Of a stretch of 42,441 bases of DNA, positions 26,975 through 35,513 are shown in pieces. The position numbers and the translations under genes are program-made. Source of the stretch: Bradyrhizobium sp. STM 3809 (lineage in GTDB: Bacteria > Pseudomonadota > Alphaproteobacteria > Rhizobiales > Xanthobacteraceae); assembly GCF_000239795.1 (NCBI RefSeq), contig NZ_CAFJ01000166.1, forward strand, positions 1-42,441. The letters are read 5' to 3'. The notes beneath the pieces are model-generated. The model ran no database searches and was not told the DNA's origin. It was given only the letters and a program-made list of their open reading frames with translations. Each line of letters begins with the position of its first letter. Within the stretch, counting starts at the first letter, position 1.

Positions 26975-28231
26975 ATGGGTCGCCTCGTGCTGAAATTCGG
27001 CGGCACCTCCGTCGCCAACATCGACCGCATCCGCAACGTCGCGCGCCACGTCAAGCGCGAGGTCGATGCCGGACACGAGGTCGCCGTCGTGGTCTCGGCG
27101 ATGTCCGGCAAGACCAACGAGCTGGTGGCCTGGTGCGCCGAGGCGTCGCCGATGCATGACGCGCGGGAATACGACGCCGTCGTGGCCTCGGGCGAGCAGG
27201 TCACGTCGGGCCTGCTGGCGATCGTGCTGCAGAGCATGGGCATCCAGGCCCGCTCCTGGCAGGGCTGGCAGATCCCGATCAAGACCAGCGACGCCCATGC
27301 CTCGGCGCGCATCGTCGAGATCGACGGCTCCGAGCTGATCCAGCGGTTCCAGGAGCGCAAGGAGGTCGCGGTCATCGCCGGCTTCCAGGGCATCCATGCC
27401 GAAACCGGGCGAATCACCACGCTCGGCCGCGGCGGCTCGGATACCTCTGCGGTCGCGATCGCCGCCGCCATCAAGGCCGACCGCTGCGACATCTATACCG
27501 ACGTCGACGGTGTCTACACCACCGACCCCCGCGTGGTGCCGAAGGCCAAGCGGCTCGACAAGATCGCGTTCGAGGACATGCTGGAGCTGGCGTCCCAGGG
27601 CGCCAAGGTGCTGCAGGTCCGCTCGGTGGAACTGGGCATGGTCCACAACATGCCGATCTTCGTCCGCTCCTCATTCGACAAGCCCGAGGATATCGACCCG
27701 CACGCCACCCAGCCGCCGGGGACGCTGATCTGCAGCGAGGAACAAATTATGGAAAACCACGTCGTGACCGGCATCGCCTTCTCCAAGGACGAGGCCCAGA
27801 TCTCGGTGCGCCAGATCGAGGACAAGCCGGGCATCGCCGCCTCGATCTTCGGGCCGCTGGCGGACGCCAACATCAACGTCGACATGATCGTCCAGAACGT
27901 CTCCGAGGACGGCAAGACCACCGACCTGACCTTCACGGTGCCGGCGACCGATTACAATCGCGCGCGCGAGACGATCACGGCCGCCAAGGACAAGATCGGC
28001 TACCAGCGCATGGACGCCGCGACCGACGTCGCCAAGGTCTCGGTGATCGGCTCGGGCATGCGCAGCCATGCCGGCGTCGCCGCCAAGGGCTTTGCGGCGC
28101 TGGCCGCCCGCAACATCAACATCCGCGCGATCACGACCTCCGAGATCAAGTTCTCGGTGCTGATCGACGCCGCCTATACCGAGCTGGCCGTCCGCACGCT
28201 GCATACGCTCTACGGACTGGACCAGGCCTAG
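26975..28231 (+). CDS. lysC: Aspartate kinase
   Basis: 418 residues. It phosphorylates aspartate in the first step to lysine, threonine and methionine. Motifs are LVLKFGGTSVANIDRIRNVA at the N-terminus and GFQGIHAETGRITTLGRGGSDTSAVA (ATP and aspartate site). Two ACT domains begin near 265, where lysine and threonine feedback act. A second in-frame ATG at 27749, codon 259, preceded by GCGAGG and set in an AT-rich patch, could start a 160-residue beta subunit, as known in Bacillus and Corynebacterium LysC. It is divergent from the PH gene. Confidence 0.97.
   Translation: MGRLVLKFGGTSVANIDRIRNVARHVKREVDAGHEVAVVVSAMSGKTNELVAWCAEASPMHDAREYDAVVASGEQVTSGLLAIVLQSMGIQARSWQGWQIPIKTSDAHASARIVEIDGSELIQRFQERKEVAVIAGFQGIHAETGRITTLGRGGSDTSAVAIAAAIKADRCDIYTDVDGVYTTDPRVVPKAKRLDKIAFEDMLELASQGAKVLQVRSVELGMVHNMPIFVRSSFDKPEDIDPHATQPPGTLICSEEQIMENHVVTGIAFSKDEAQISVRQIEDKPGIAASIFGPLADANINVDMIVQNVSEDGKTTDLTFTVPATDYNRARETITAAKDKIGYQRMDAATDVAKVSVIGSGMRSHAGVAAKGFAALAARNINIRAITTSEIKFSVLIDAAYTELAVRTLHTLYGLDQA
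27749..28231 (+). CDS. Possible internal start for an aspartate kinase beta subunit
   Basis: The in-frame ATG at 27749 is in an AT-rich stretch (AACAAATTATGGAAAAC) unlike the surrounding high-GC codons, and GAGG lies eight bases before it. The product would be the two ACT domains, 160 residues, starting MENHVVTGIAF. Family precedent exists, but no proof from sequence alone. It is not a separate gene. Confidence 0.35.
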   Translation: MENHVVTGIAFSKDEAQISVRQIEDKPGIAASIFGPLADANINVDMIVQNVSEDGKTTDLTFTVPATDYNRARETITAAKDKIGYQRMDAATDVAKVSVIGSGMRSHAGVAAKGFAALAARNINIRAITTSEIKFSVLIDAAYTELAVRTLHTLYGLDQA

Positions 28232-28253
28232 AATATTCTCCCCCGTCACGCCC

Positions 28254-28282
28254 GATGTCCCGTTTCGCAACAGGGGGACATC
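28254..28282. terminator. Hairpin after lysC
   Basis: GATGTCCC (28254-28261) pairs with GGGACATC (28275-28282). It starts 22 bp after the lysC stop. No T-tract follows, so termination is uncertain. Confidence 0.35.
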
Positions 28283-28335
28283 GCGCAGACGTGCGCGAAA
28301 GCCGTTGACGCGGCCTGCCGTGGCAGGCGTTTTGC

Positions 28336-28364
28336 TTGGCAAAACAAGCCCTAATTCGCTATAC
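28336..28364 (+). promoter_or_regulatory. Candidate promoter for ptsP
   Basis: TTGGCA (28336-28341) and CTATAC (28359-28364) are 17 bp apart, close to the sigma-70 pattern. It would leave a leader of about 160 bases before ptsP. A GTTTTGC/GCAAAAC 7-3-7 inverted repeat (28329-28345) overlaps the -35 and could be an operator. Confidence 0.4.
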
Positions 28365-28532
28365 GCCTCGCAGGATGGCTGCCGCGAAAAGTGCTCCAGT
28401 GATGGTTGTCCTGATTCGGTCCGGCACTTTCGGGGTGCGGCGGTAGCGGATCAAGAAAGCTGTTCGATTTCGCGAGTTTAGCGCCACTCCGGCCGACCGC
28501 CGGAGTGGCCCCAGGAAGGGGGATTGTGCCAC

Positions 28533-30800
28533 ATGCGAAGCACGTCGGGAGGCCCCCGCGTCCTGCTCAGACGGCTTCGCGAGACCATGGCGGAGCAGGT
28601 CTCGGCACAGGAGCGGCTCGACAAGATCGTGGTGCTGATCGCGGCCAACATGGTCGCGGAGGTCTGCTCGGTCTATGTGCTGCGCGTCGACAACACGCTC
28701 GAGCTCTACGCCACCGAAGGTCTGAACCGCGACGCCGTCCACATCACCGTGATGAGCGCGCATGAAGGCCTGGTCGGCCTCGTCGCCAGCGAGGCCACCC
28801 CGCTCAATCTGAGCGACGCGCACAGCCATCCGGCCTTCTCCTATCGTCCGGAGACCGGCGAAGAGATCTACCACTCCTTCCTCGGCGTGCCGATCCTGCG
28901 CGCCGGCAATACGCTCGGCGTGCTGGTGGTGCAGAACCGCGCCAAGCGCACCTATGTCGAGGAAGAGGTCGAGGCGCTGCAGACCACCGCGATGGTGCTC
29001 GCCGAGATGATCGCCTCCGGTGAGCTCGCAGCGCTCGCCCAGCCCGGCGCCGAGCCGGCCGTCCGGCATTCGATCCACAAGACCGGTGCGGTGCTGTCGG
29101 ACGGCATCGCGCTCGGCCATGTCGTGCTCCACGAGCCGCGCGTCGTCGTCAACAACTACATCGCCGAGGACCTGCCCAAGGAGATCAAGCGGCTCGACGC
29201 CGCCCTGGTGAAGCTGCGTGCGGATCTCGACCGCATGCTGGAGCGCGGCGACGTCGCCGATGGCGGCGAGCATCGCGAGGTGCTCGAAGCCTACCGCATG
29301 TTCGCCAACGACCAGGGCTGGTCGCACAAGCTGCATGAGGCGGTGGCGACCGGCCTCACGGCCGAGGCCGCCGTCGAGCGCGTGCAGTCCGACACCCGCG
29401 CCCGCATGCTGCGCTCGACCGATCCTTATCTGCGCGAACGGCTGCACGATCTCGAGGACCTCGGCTACCGCTTGCTGCGCCAGCTGGTCGGCCAGGACCA
29501 TGCGCCGAGCCGCGACCACCTGCCCGACAATGCCATCCTCATCGCCCGCGCGATGGGCCCCGCCGCGCTGCTCGACTACGACCGCAAGCGGCTGCGCGGC
29601 CTGGTGCTGGAGGAAGGCACCGCCAACTCGCACGTCGCCATCGTCGCGCGCGCGCTCGGCATTCCCGCCGTCGGTGAGGTGCCGAACGCGCCGGGCATCG
29701 CCGATCCCGGCGATGCGATCATCGTCGACGGCACCTCGGGCTCGATCTATGTGCGGCCGTCGGCCGAGATCGAATCCGCCTATGCCGAACGGGTGCGCTT
29801 CCGCGCCCGCCGCCAGGCGCAATATAGCGAGCTGCGCAACAAGCCCTGCAAGACCAAGGACGGTCAGCCGGTCGAGCTGATGATCAATGCGGGCCTCGTG
29901 ATCGACCTGCCGCATATCGAGGACACCGGCAGCGCCGGCATCGGCCTGTTCCGCACCGAGCTGCAGTTCATGGTGTCCGCCAGCCTGCCGCGCTCCAGCG
30001 ATCAGCTGGCGCTGTATCGCACGGTTCTCGACGCGGCCGGCAGCAAGCCTGTCACGTTCCGGACACTCGACATCGGCGGCGACAAGGCGCTGCCCTACAT
30101 GGAGACCGTGATCGAGGAAAATCCCGCGCTCGGCTGGCGCGCGATCCGCCTCGGCCTCGACCGTCCGGGCCTGCTGCGCGGCCAGATCCGCGCGCTGCTG
30201 CGCGCCGGCGGCGGCCGCTCGCTGCGCATCATGTTCCCGATGATCTCGGAGGTCGCCGAGTTCGATACGGCGAAAGCGATCGTCGAGCGCGAGCTGACAT
30301 ACTTGCGCCAGCACGGCCATACGCTGCCGGAGCGAGTCGACGTCGGCACCATGCTCGAAGTTCCGGCGCTGATGTACCAGCTCGACGAGCTGCTCGCGAA
30401 GGTCGACTTCATCTCGGTCGGCTCCAACGATTTGTTCCAGTTCCTGTTCGCGGTCGACCGCGGCAATGCCAAGGTCTCCGACCGCTTCGACACGCTGTCG
30501 ACGCCGATCCTGCGCGCCTTGCAGGAGATCGTGCGCAAGGCCAAGGCGGCCAAGCGATCGGTGTCGCTGTGCGGCGAGATGGCCTCCAAGCCGATCGGCG
30601 CGCTGGCGCTGATCGCGCTCGGCTACCGCTCGCTGTCGCTGTCGGCGACGGCGCACGGCCCCGTCAAGGCCATGATCCTCGAGCTCGACGCCGCCAAGGC
30701 CGAGGCGAAGATGGCCGAATGGCTGGCAGCGCCGGCCGGCAGCTTCTCGATGCGGCAGAAGCTGACCGAGTTCGCCGAGAGCGAAGGCCTCGCGCTGTAG
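28533..30800 (+). CDS. ptsP: PTS-Ntr enzyme I, PtsP
   Basis: 755 residues. An N-terminal GAF domain (about 20-165) precedes a full enzyme I core. The active His is H367 in GTANSHVAIVARALGIPAVG and the PEP-site Cys is C680 in SLCGEMASKP. PtsP takes phosphate from PEP to NPr, feeding the nitrogen PTS that senses glutamine and 2-oxoglutarate and controls many pathways. The ATG at 28533 has GGAAGGGGG about ten bases upstream; a TTG at 28524 would place the ribosome site too close. Next to lysC and prfA, as is common in this group. Confidence 0.96.
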   Translation: MRSTSGGPRVLLRRLRETMAEQVSAQERLDKIVVLIAANMVAEVCSVYVLRVDNTLELYATEGLNRDAVHITVMSAHEGLVGLVASEATPLNLSDAHSHPAFSYRPETGEEIYHSFLGVPILRAGNTLGVLVVQNRAKRTYVEEEVEALQTTAMVLAEMIASGELAALAQPGAEPAVRHSIHKTGAVLSDGIALGHVVLHEPRVVVNNYIAEDLPKEIKRLDAALVKLRADLDRMLERGDVADGGEHREVLEAYRMFANDQGWSHKLHEAVATGLTAEAAVERVQSDTRARMLRSTDPYLRERLHDLEDLGYRLLRQLVGQDHAPSRDHLPDNAILIARAMGPAALLDYDRKRLRGLVLEEGTANSHVAIVARALGIPAVGEVPNAPGIADPGDAIIVDGTSGSIYVRPSAEIESAYAERVRFRARRQAQYSELRNKPCKTKDGQPVELMINAGLVIDLPHIEDTGSAGIGLFRTELQFMVSASLPRSSDQLALYRTVLDAAGSKPVTFRTLDIGGDKALPYMETVIEENPALGWRAIRLGLDRPGLLRGQIRALLRAGGGRSLRIMFPMISEVAEFDTAKAIVERELTYLRQHGHTLPERVDVGTMLEVPALMYQLDELLAKVDFISVGSNDLFQFLFAVDRGNAKVSDRFDTLSTPILRALQEIVRKAKAAKRSVSLCGEMASKPIGALALIALGYRSLSLSATAHGPVKAMILELDAAKAEAKMAEWLAAPAGSFSMRQKLTEFAESEGLAL

Positions 30801-30860
30801 CGGGCCGGTCTCGTCGCGCGTCTTTCGTTCGTCTCGTTTGCTCCTACATCAGATTGCATC

Positions 30861-31946
30861 ATGTCGTCGCTTCCCGAAGCCAAACTGGATGTCCTGCTTG
30901 CGCATCACGCCGCGCTGGAGGCCGAGCTGCTCGGCCAGGTCAATTCCGACCGCTACGTGCAGATCACCCGCGAGCTGGCCGAGCTCAATCCGCTGATCGA
31001 TGCGGTGAAGGCGTATCGTGCAGGCGTCAAAGAACTCGCCGACACCGAGGCGCTGATCGCCGATCCGGACACGGATGCCGAGATGCGGGCGATGGCCGAG
31101 GCCGAGCGCGACGAGCTGGTCGCGCGCCGCGGCGAGCTGGAGCAGAAGATCCGCGTCGCGCTGTTGCCGAAGGACGCGATGGACGACCGCAACGTCGTGC
31201 TCGAAATCCGCGCCGGCACCGGCGGCGACGAGGCCTCCTTGTTCGCCGGCGACCTGTTCCGCATGTATGAACGCTTCGCCGCCTTGCAGGGCTGGAAGGT
31301 CGAGGTGATCTCGGCCTCCGAAGGCACCGTCGGCGGCTACAAGGAAATCATCGCCGAGGTGCAGGGCCGCGGCGCGTTCGCCAAGCTGAAATTCGAATCC
31401 GGCGTACACCGCGTGCAGCGCGTGCCCGACACCGAGACGCAGGGCCGCATCCACACCTCGGCGGCGACGGTGGCCGTGCTGCCGGAGGTCGAGGATGTCG
31501 ACGTCGACATCAAGCAGGACGATCTGCGCATCGAGACGATGCGCGCGCAGGGCGCCGGCGGCCAGCACGTCAACAAGACGGAATCGGCCATCCGCATCAC
31601 CCACATTCCCACGGGCATCGTGGTGATGATGCAGGACAGCCGCTCGCAGCATAAGAACCGCGCCTCGGCGATGAACATTTTGCGCTCGCGCATCTACGAC
31701 GCCGAGCGACAGAAAGTCGACGCCGCGCGCTCGGCCGAGCGCAAGGAGAAGGTCGGATCCGGCGACCGCTCCGAGCGCATCCGCACCTACAACTTCCCGC
31801 AAGGGCGCGTCACCGACCACCGCATCAATCTCACCCTCTACAAGCTGCCTCAGGTGATCGCCGGCGAAGCGCTCGGCGAATTGATCGACGCGCTGACGAC
31901 CGAGCACCAGGCCGCACAGCTCGCCGCGCAAGGCGCTGCGGCGTGA
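30861..31946 (+). CDS. prfA: Peptide chain release factor 1
   Basis: 361 residues. RF1 reads UAA and UAG and releases the finished peptide. The GGQ motif is in [22 protein letters not shown] (about 233-235). The stop-recognition region lies before it, and the Arg/Lys-rich [19 protein letters not shown] after it. A type C repeat separates it from prmC, whose product methylates the Gln of GGQ. Confidence 0.98.
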   Translation: MSSLPEAKLDVLLAHHAALEAELLGQVNSDRYVQITRELAELNPLIDAVKAYRAGVKELADTEALIADPDTDAEMRAMAEAERDELVARRGELEQKIRVALLPKDAMDDRNVVLEIRAGTGGDEASLFAGDLFRMYERFAALQGWKVEVISASEGTVGGYKEIIAEVQGRGAFAKLKFESGVHRVQRVPDTETQGRIHTSAATVAVLPEVEDVDVDIKQDDLRIETMRAQGAGGQHVNKTESAIRITHIPTGIVVMMQDSRSQHKNRASAMNILRSRIYDAERQKVDAARSAERKEKVGSGDRSERIRTYNFPQGRVTDHRINLTLYKLPQVIAGEALGELIDALTTEHQAAQLAAQGAAA

Positions 31947-31996
31947 GGCGCGCCTGCGCGCTGCCGGAAGCGACGCGACCCTGCCTCGCCACAAAC

Positions 31997-32121
31997 GATG
32001 TCGTCCCGGCGAACGCCGGGACCCACCACGACCGGCGTCAGTGGTTGTCACGGAAGGCAACTCCGTCTGCCCGTCCCGTGCTTGCACGGCGTATGGATCC
32101 CCGCTTTCGCGGGCATGATCC
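31997..32121. repeat. Type C hairpin-ended element without a gene, copy 2
   Basis: The left end is GATGTCGTCCCGGCG with hairpin GTCCCGGCG-AA-CGCCGGGAC (32003-32022). The right end is TATGGATCCCCGCTTTCGCGGG (32092-32113). Same order as at 14604-14731 and like the 42-bp ends of the GIY-YIG unit. The right end runs close to the prmC ribosome site GGGGAGAG (32124-32131). It sits between two co-oriented genes. Confidence 0.65.
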
Positions 32122-32139
32122 GTGGGGAGAGCTTGCGCG

Positions 32140-33027
32140 ATGAGCGAGATCGTCGCCGGCGTGAGCATCGACGCGGCACGCCGCGCGCTCGCGGCGCGGT
32201 TCGGCGAGGCCGGTCTCGACTCGCCCGAGCTCGATGCGCGGCTCCTGGTCGGGCATGCGCTGCAGCTCGACCTCACCGGGCTCGTAATGCACGGCAAGCG
32301 CGCCCTCTCCCATGACGATGCGCAACGTCTCGATGCGCTGGTCCAGCGCCGCCTCGCCGGCGAGCCTGTCGCCCGAATCCTCGGCGCCAAGGAATTCTGG
32401 GGCCTCGAGCTGCATCTCTCGGCCGACACGCTGGTGCCGCGGCCGGACACCGAGACCGTGGTCGAGCTGGCGCTGGACCATCTCTCCGCCGGTGGCGTGC
32501 TCACACGGCCACTGCGCATCGCCGATCTCGGCACCGGATCAGGTGCCATCCTGCTGGCGCTATTGTCCGAGCTGCCGCAGGCGTTCGGCGTCGGGACCGA
32601 CATCAGCATCGCCGCGCTGACGACGGCACGCGACAATGCGCGCGCGCTCGGTCTGAACGACCGCGCAGCCTTCGTCGCCTGCTCCTATGCATCCGCGCTT
32701 GCGCCGCCGTTCGACCTGATCGTGTCGAATCCGCCCTACATTCCCTCGGCCGACATCGCCGGTCTCGCAATCGAGGTGCAAGCCCATGACCCGCTCCGAG
32801 CACTCGATGGCGGCCGAGACGGTCTCGACGCCTATCGCAGGCTGATTCCGCAGGCCGCGTCCCTGCTTCAGAGCGGCGGAGCCCTGATCGTCGAGGTCGG
32901 GCGGGGCCAGAGCGGGGACGTCATGGCGCTCATGACCGAGGCCGGTCTGGCGGGCGATCCGGCGGCCATCAAGGCCGATCTGGCCGGTATTCCAAGGGCC
33001 GTGATGGGCCTAAAAAACCGCCGGTAA
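32140..33027 (+). CDS. prmC: Release factor glutamine methyltransferase
   Basis: 295 residues. PrmC methylates the Gln of the GGQ motif in release factors, including the PrfA encoded just upstream. The SAM motif is IADLGTGSGAILLALLSELP and the NPPY motif, which holds the target Gln, is IVSNPPYIPSAD (N near 197). The N-terminal helical domain AARRALAARFGEAGLDSPELDARLL is typical. The ATG at 32140 follows GGGGAGAG nine bases earlier; a GTG at 32122 is less likely. Confidence 0.96.
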   Translation: MSEIVAGVSIDAARRALAARFGEAGLDSPELDARLLVGHALQLDLTGLVMHGKRALSHDDAQRLDALVQRRLAGEPVARILGAKEFWGLELHLSADTLVPRPDTETVVELALDHLSAGGVLTRPLRIADLGTGSGAILLALLSELPQAFGVGTDISIAALTTARDNARALGLNDRAAFVACSYASALAPPFDLIVSNPPYIPSADIAGLAIEVQAHDPLRALDGGRDGLDAYRRLIPQAASLLQSGGALIVEVGRGQSGDVMALMTEAGLAGDPAAIKADLAGIPRAVMGLKNRR

Positions 33028-33592
33028 AGGCCGGCCGACGCCGAAAAAGCTCTTGGAATATCCCCCGGGAGCGACTACGTTCCGGGCATAGCATCGGCGC
33101 AGGCCCCGCTGGGCGGTATTCACGGAACACCGCGGCGGACAGATGCCAGAGAGCCGCGCCGGGCGATTGGTTCCAGAACGCAGATCTGTTGAGCGCGAAA
33201 GCCGGATGGCTGCGCAGCCCACGACTGCAAAGCGAACGAAAGCCTGACTTTGCACTTGAGGTCCTACGCTAAGCAAACTGGGTCGGTCGTGGCGTAATCG
33301 CCCGCGCTGACTGAATGACGTGGTTCGCCGGCCGGAAGGGCTGGTGGGTGGGGAACGCGTGTTGAACGCGCTTTTGTCGAGAGAATCGGCTGTCGATCAC
33401 ATCGACATTGGCCAAGACCGGCATGTCCAGAGCGGCATGTTTCCGATCGGCGTGTTTCCGATCGGTATGGTTCGGCTTGGACCAATTGGACCGCGCGCGA
33501 AGCGTCCGGGCCACGGATCGGTATTTCAATACGGTATCTGTATTCCGATGACAGTCAGTGCTCCTAACGCAGGGTTGGAATAAAGGCAGGAC
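33028..33592 (+). other. 565-bp leader before the DUF4167 gene
   Basis: No gene I can support with confidence. Seen features: a weak CCCGGGA...TTCCGGG hairpin near 33066-33090; a 13-bp direct repeat TGTTTCCGATCGG at 33438-33450 and 33453-33465; an inverted repeat AATAC...GTATT at 33528-33544. A weak ORF (33320-33583) ends 10 bp before the next start and reads GMFPIGVFPIGM across the repeat. Codon use is not GC3-rich, so it may be non-coding. A long 5' leader or small RNA is possible. Confidence 0.4.
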
Positions 33593-34423
33593 ATGAGAAA
33601 CGGTCAAAACAACAAGCGGATGCGCAACCGGAATAACGGCAACAATAATAACAACCGGCGCGGCCAGAACCCGCTGACCAGGGTGTTCGAGTCCAACGGG
33701 CCAGACATCAAGATCCGTGGCACCGCCTCCCATGTGGCCGAGAAATACGTCCAGCTTGCCCGCGACGCCCGCTCCTCGGGCGACCCCGTCGCCGCCGAGA
33801 ACTACTACCAGCATGCCGAGCACTATTTCCGCCTGATCGCCGCCGCGCAGGAGCAGTTCCGCCAGAACCAGCCGCAGCCGCGCAACACCGACGACCTCAC
33901 CGTCGACGATCTCGATGATGACGGCGAGAGCTTCTCGAATTTCGGCCAGGAACCCGGCTTCGTTCAGCCCCAGCCTCAACCTCAGCCATTCATGCGCGAG
34001 GGCGGCCAGCGCGAGCGGGGGGATGGCCAGCCGCCCTATCAGCGCGATCAGCAGCAGCCGCGCGAACATCGCGAAGCGCGCGAGCATCGCCAGCCGCGCG
34101 AGCATCGTGAGCCGCGGGAGCATCGCGAGCCGCGCGAGCACCGCGAGACCCAGGAGCATCGTGACCGCGAGCCGCGTGAGCATCGCGAGCGTGCTCAGCC
34201 CGCCGCGTATCAGCCGCAGCCGCAGCCGGTGATCGCCGATAGCGGCGTCGACCGCCTGCCGTCCTTCATCACTGGTCCGCAGCCGCAGATCGCCAATGCC
34301 CCGGCGGCCTTCGAGGGTGGCGCCGAGCGCTATCCGCGCCGCCGCCGCCGTCCGCACGGTCCGCGCTCCGAGGCTGCCGCAGCCGCGCCGGCCCCGAGCG
34401 AGGATCTCAATCCCGGCGAGTGA
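33593..34423 (+). CDS. DUF4167 protein with charged tandem repeats
   Basis: 276 residues. The start MRNGQNNKRMRNRNNGNNNN is Asn/Arg-rich and could bind RNA. The DUF4167 domain follows: NPLTRVFESNGPDIKIRGTAS and HVAEKYVQLARDARSSGDPV, then AENYYQHAEHYFRLIAAAQEQFRQ (to about 104). After that it is low complexity, with QPQPQPQPF and a run of REHREP-type hexapeptides (about residues 157-200). The tail is RYPRRRRRPHGPRS, basic. The ribosome site AAGGCAGG is good. A strong terminator follows. Role is unknown; nucleic-acid binding is inferred from charge only. Confidence 0.9.
   Translation: MRNGQNNKRMRNRNNGNNNNNRRGQNPLTRVFESNGPDIKIRGTASHVAEKYVQLARDARSSGDPVAAENYYQHAEHYFRLIAAAQEQFRQNQPQPRNTDDLTVDDLDDDGESFSNFGQEPGFVQPQPQPQPFMREGGQRERGDGQPPYQRDQQQPREHREAREHRQPREHREPREHREPREHRETQEHRDREPREHRERAQPAAYQPQPQPVIADSGVDRLPSFITGPQPQIANAPAAFEGGAERYPRRRRRPHGPRSEAAAAAPAPSEDLNPGE
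34061..34192 (+). repeat. 18-bp tandem repeat coding for REHREP
   Basis: Seven hexapeptide units: REHREA, REHRQP, REHREP, REHREP, REHRET, QEHRDR, then (after EP) REHRER. The DNA copies are 18 bp each and nearly alike, CGCGAGCATCGCGAGCCG-type. Copy number could vary between strains by slippage. Confidence 0.85.
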
Positions 34424-34445
34424 CCGACACGTTCCGCCGTGGCGA

Positions 34446-34477
34446 AGCGGGCGGGCCTCCGGCCTGCCCGCTTTTTC
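34446..34477 (+). terminator. Rho-independent terminator after the DUF4167 gene
   Basis: AGCGGGCGGGCC (34446-34457) pairs with GGCCTGCCCGCT (34461-34472) with one G-U pair and a three-base loop, followed by a run of T. It lies 22 bp after the stop codon. Confidence 0.85.
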
Positions 34478-34518
34478 ATGCGCGGCTCGGAATCGCAAAC
34501 GTCCGCCGTCGCGCGTCT

Positions 34519-35292
34519 TCAATCAGCCGGGACGGAGTGAGGGCTGCGATCCACCGCGAGATTGGACCCTTGCGCCGACGGCGCCGGCGCCAGCACCGGC
34601 TCGAGCCGCGGGATCAGCCTGATGCGCTCGCGGCGCGCCGGGATCACGCGATAGACCTGCTTGGTCGCCTCGACGATGTGGACTCCCGCGAACGGCAGCG
34701 ACAGCGCCGCGCCGACGCGCTCCCAGGCCATCGCCGATTTCAGGAACCAGCCGCCGACCGGCGGCATGAAGAGGGCTTCGCCCCAGGCGCTCGGCGTGAA
34801 CCAGGTCTGCCGCAGCAGCTGCGTGATCTGCGAGCGCGAATACGGCCGCCCATGGCCGAACGGCGTATTGTCGGTTCGCGTCCAGACGCCGCGCCGGTTC
34901 GGGATCACGATGATCATGCGTCCCGCCGGCGCCAGGACCCGCCACATCTCGCGCAGCAGCCCGGCCGGATCGTCCGACATCTCCAGCGCGTGGACGATCA
35001 GGATCCGGTCGACCGCAGCGTCCGGCAGCGGCAGCGAGAACTCGTCGACCAGCGAGGCCAGTGTGGGCCGCGCCGTCGGCCATTTCAGCACGCCTTGGGC
35101 GGCCGGCATGAAGGCAATGCAGCGTTCGGAATCCTCGCGAAACAGACCGAGATAGGGCGTGGGATAGCCGATGCCGAGCACGCGCTGCCCGGCCGCGCTC
35201 GGCCAGCGCGCGCGGATGCCGCGGTTGATCAGCAGCCGCGCGACGATCCCGAGGCGACCCGAATAGAAATTCCGCAGATCGATCACGTCCAT
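34519..35292 (-). CDS. Class I SAM methyltransferase-like protein
   Basis: 257 residues. The fold is seen in DFYSGR-like LRNFYSGRLGIVARLLINRGI, RILIVHALEMSDDPAGLLREMWRVLAPAGRMIIVIPNRRGVW and GRPYSRSQITQLLR. Motif I is unusual: VLGIGYPTPYL rather than LDxGxGxG. It resembles a conserved rhizobial family often found beside gloB, as here, where it is divergent from gloB. The substrate is unknown and activity is not certain. Confidence 0.82.
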   Translation of the reverse strand: MDVIDLRNFYSGRLGIVARLLINRGIRARWPSAAGQRVLGIGYPTPYLGLFREDSERCIAFMPAAQGVLKWPTARPTLASLVDEFSLPLPDAAVDRILIVHALEMSDDPAGLLREMWRVLAPAGRMIIVIPNRRGVWTRTDNTPFGHGRPYSRSQITQLLRQTWFTPSAWGEALFMPPVGGWFLKSAMAWERVGAALSLPFAGVHIVEATKQVYRVIPARRERIRLIPRLEPVLAPAPSAQGSNLAVDRSPHSVPAD

Positions 35293-35513
35293 GACCGTGA
35301 ATGTAACATGCCGTTGCGGCCCGCCGCGCGCCCAATATTGCGTTGCGCCTGCAGCGTTAACGCCATATCTCTGCCGCCACGCGACAACGGAGGCCGCCCG
35401 CGACGCTGCGCCCCGGGGCCAAGTCTGGGTCAGGTCCGGGCGAGGTCTCTCACGACATCTGACATCCCGCGTGGCGCGATCGTGCCGCGCCTGGTACCGC
35501 CGACGGAGACAAC

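Noticed and set aside
28359..30656. 765-residue open frame opposite ptsP
   Set aside because: Same reason: composition bias of high GC3 coding sequence read backwards.
33320..33583. 87-residue ORF before the DUF4167 gene
   Set aside because: Codon use is unlike neighbouring genes, no family similarity is recognised, and the FPIG repeat follows from the DNA direct repeat. I left it as part of the leader.
33028..33592. Known structured RNAs (SRP RNA, 6S RNA, RNase P RNA, tmRNA)
   Set aside because: I found none of the conserved sequence blocks of these RNAs, so I do not name one.
34061..34192. Possible CRISPR-like repeat array
   Set aside because: Units are contiguous 18-bp copies within an open reading frame, with no unique spacers.
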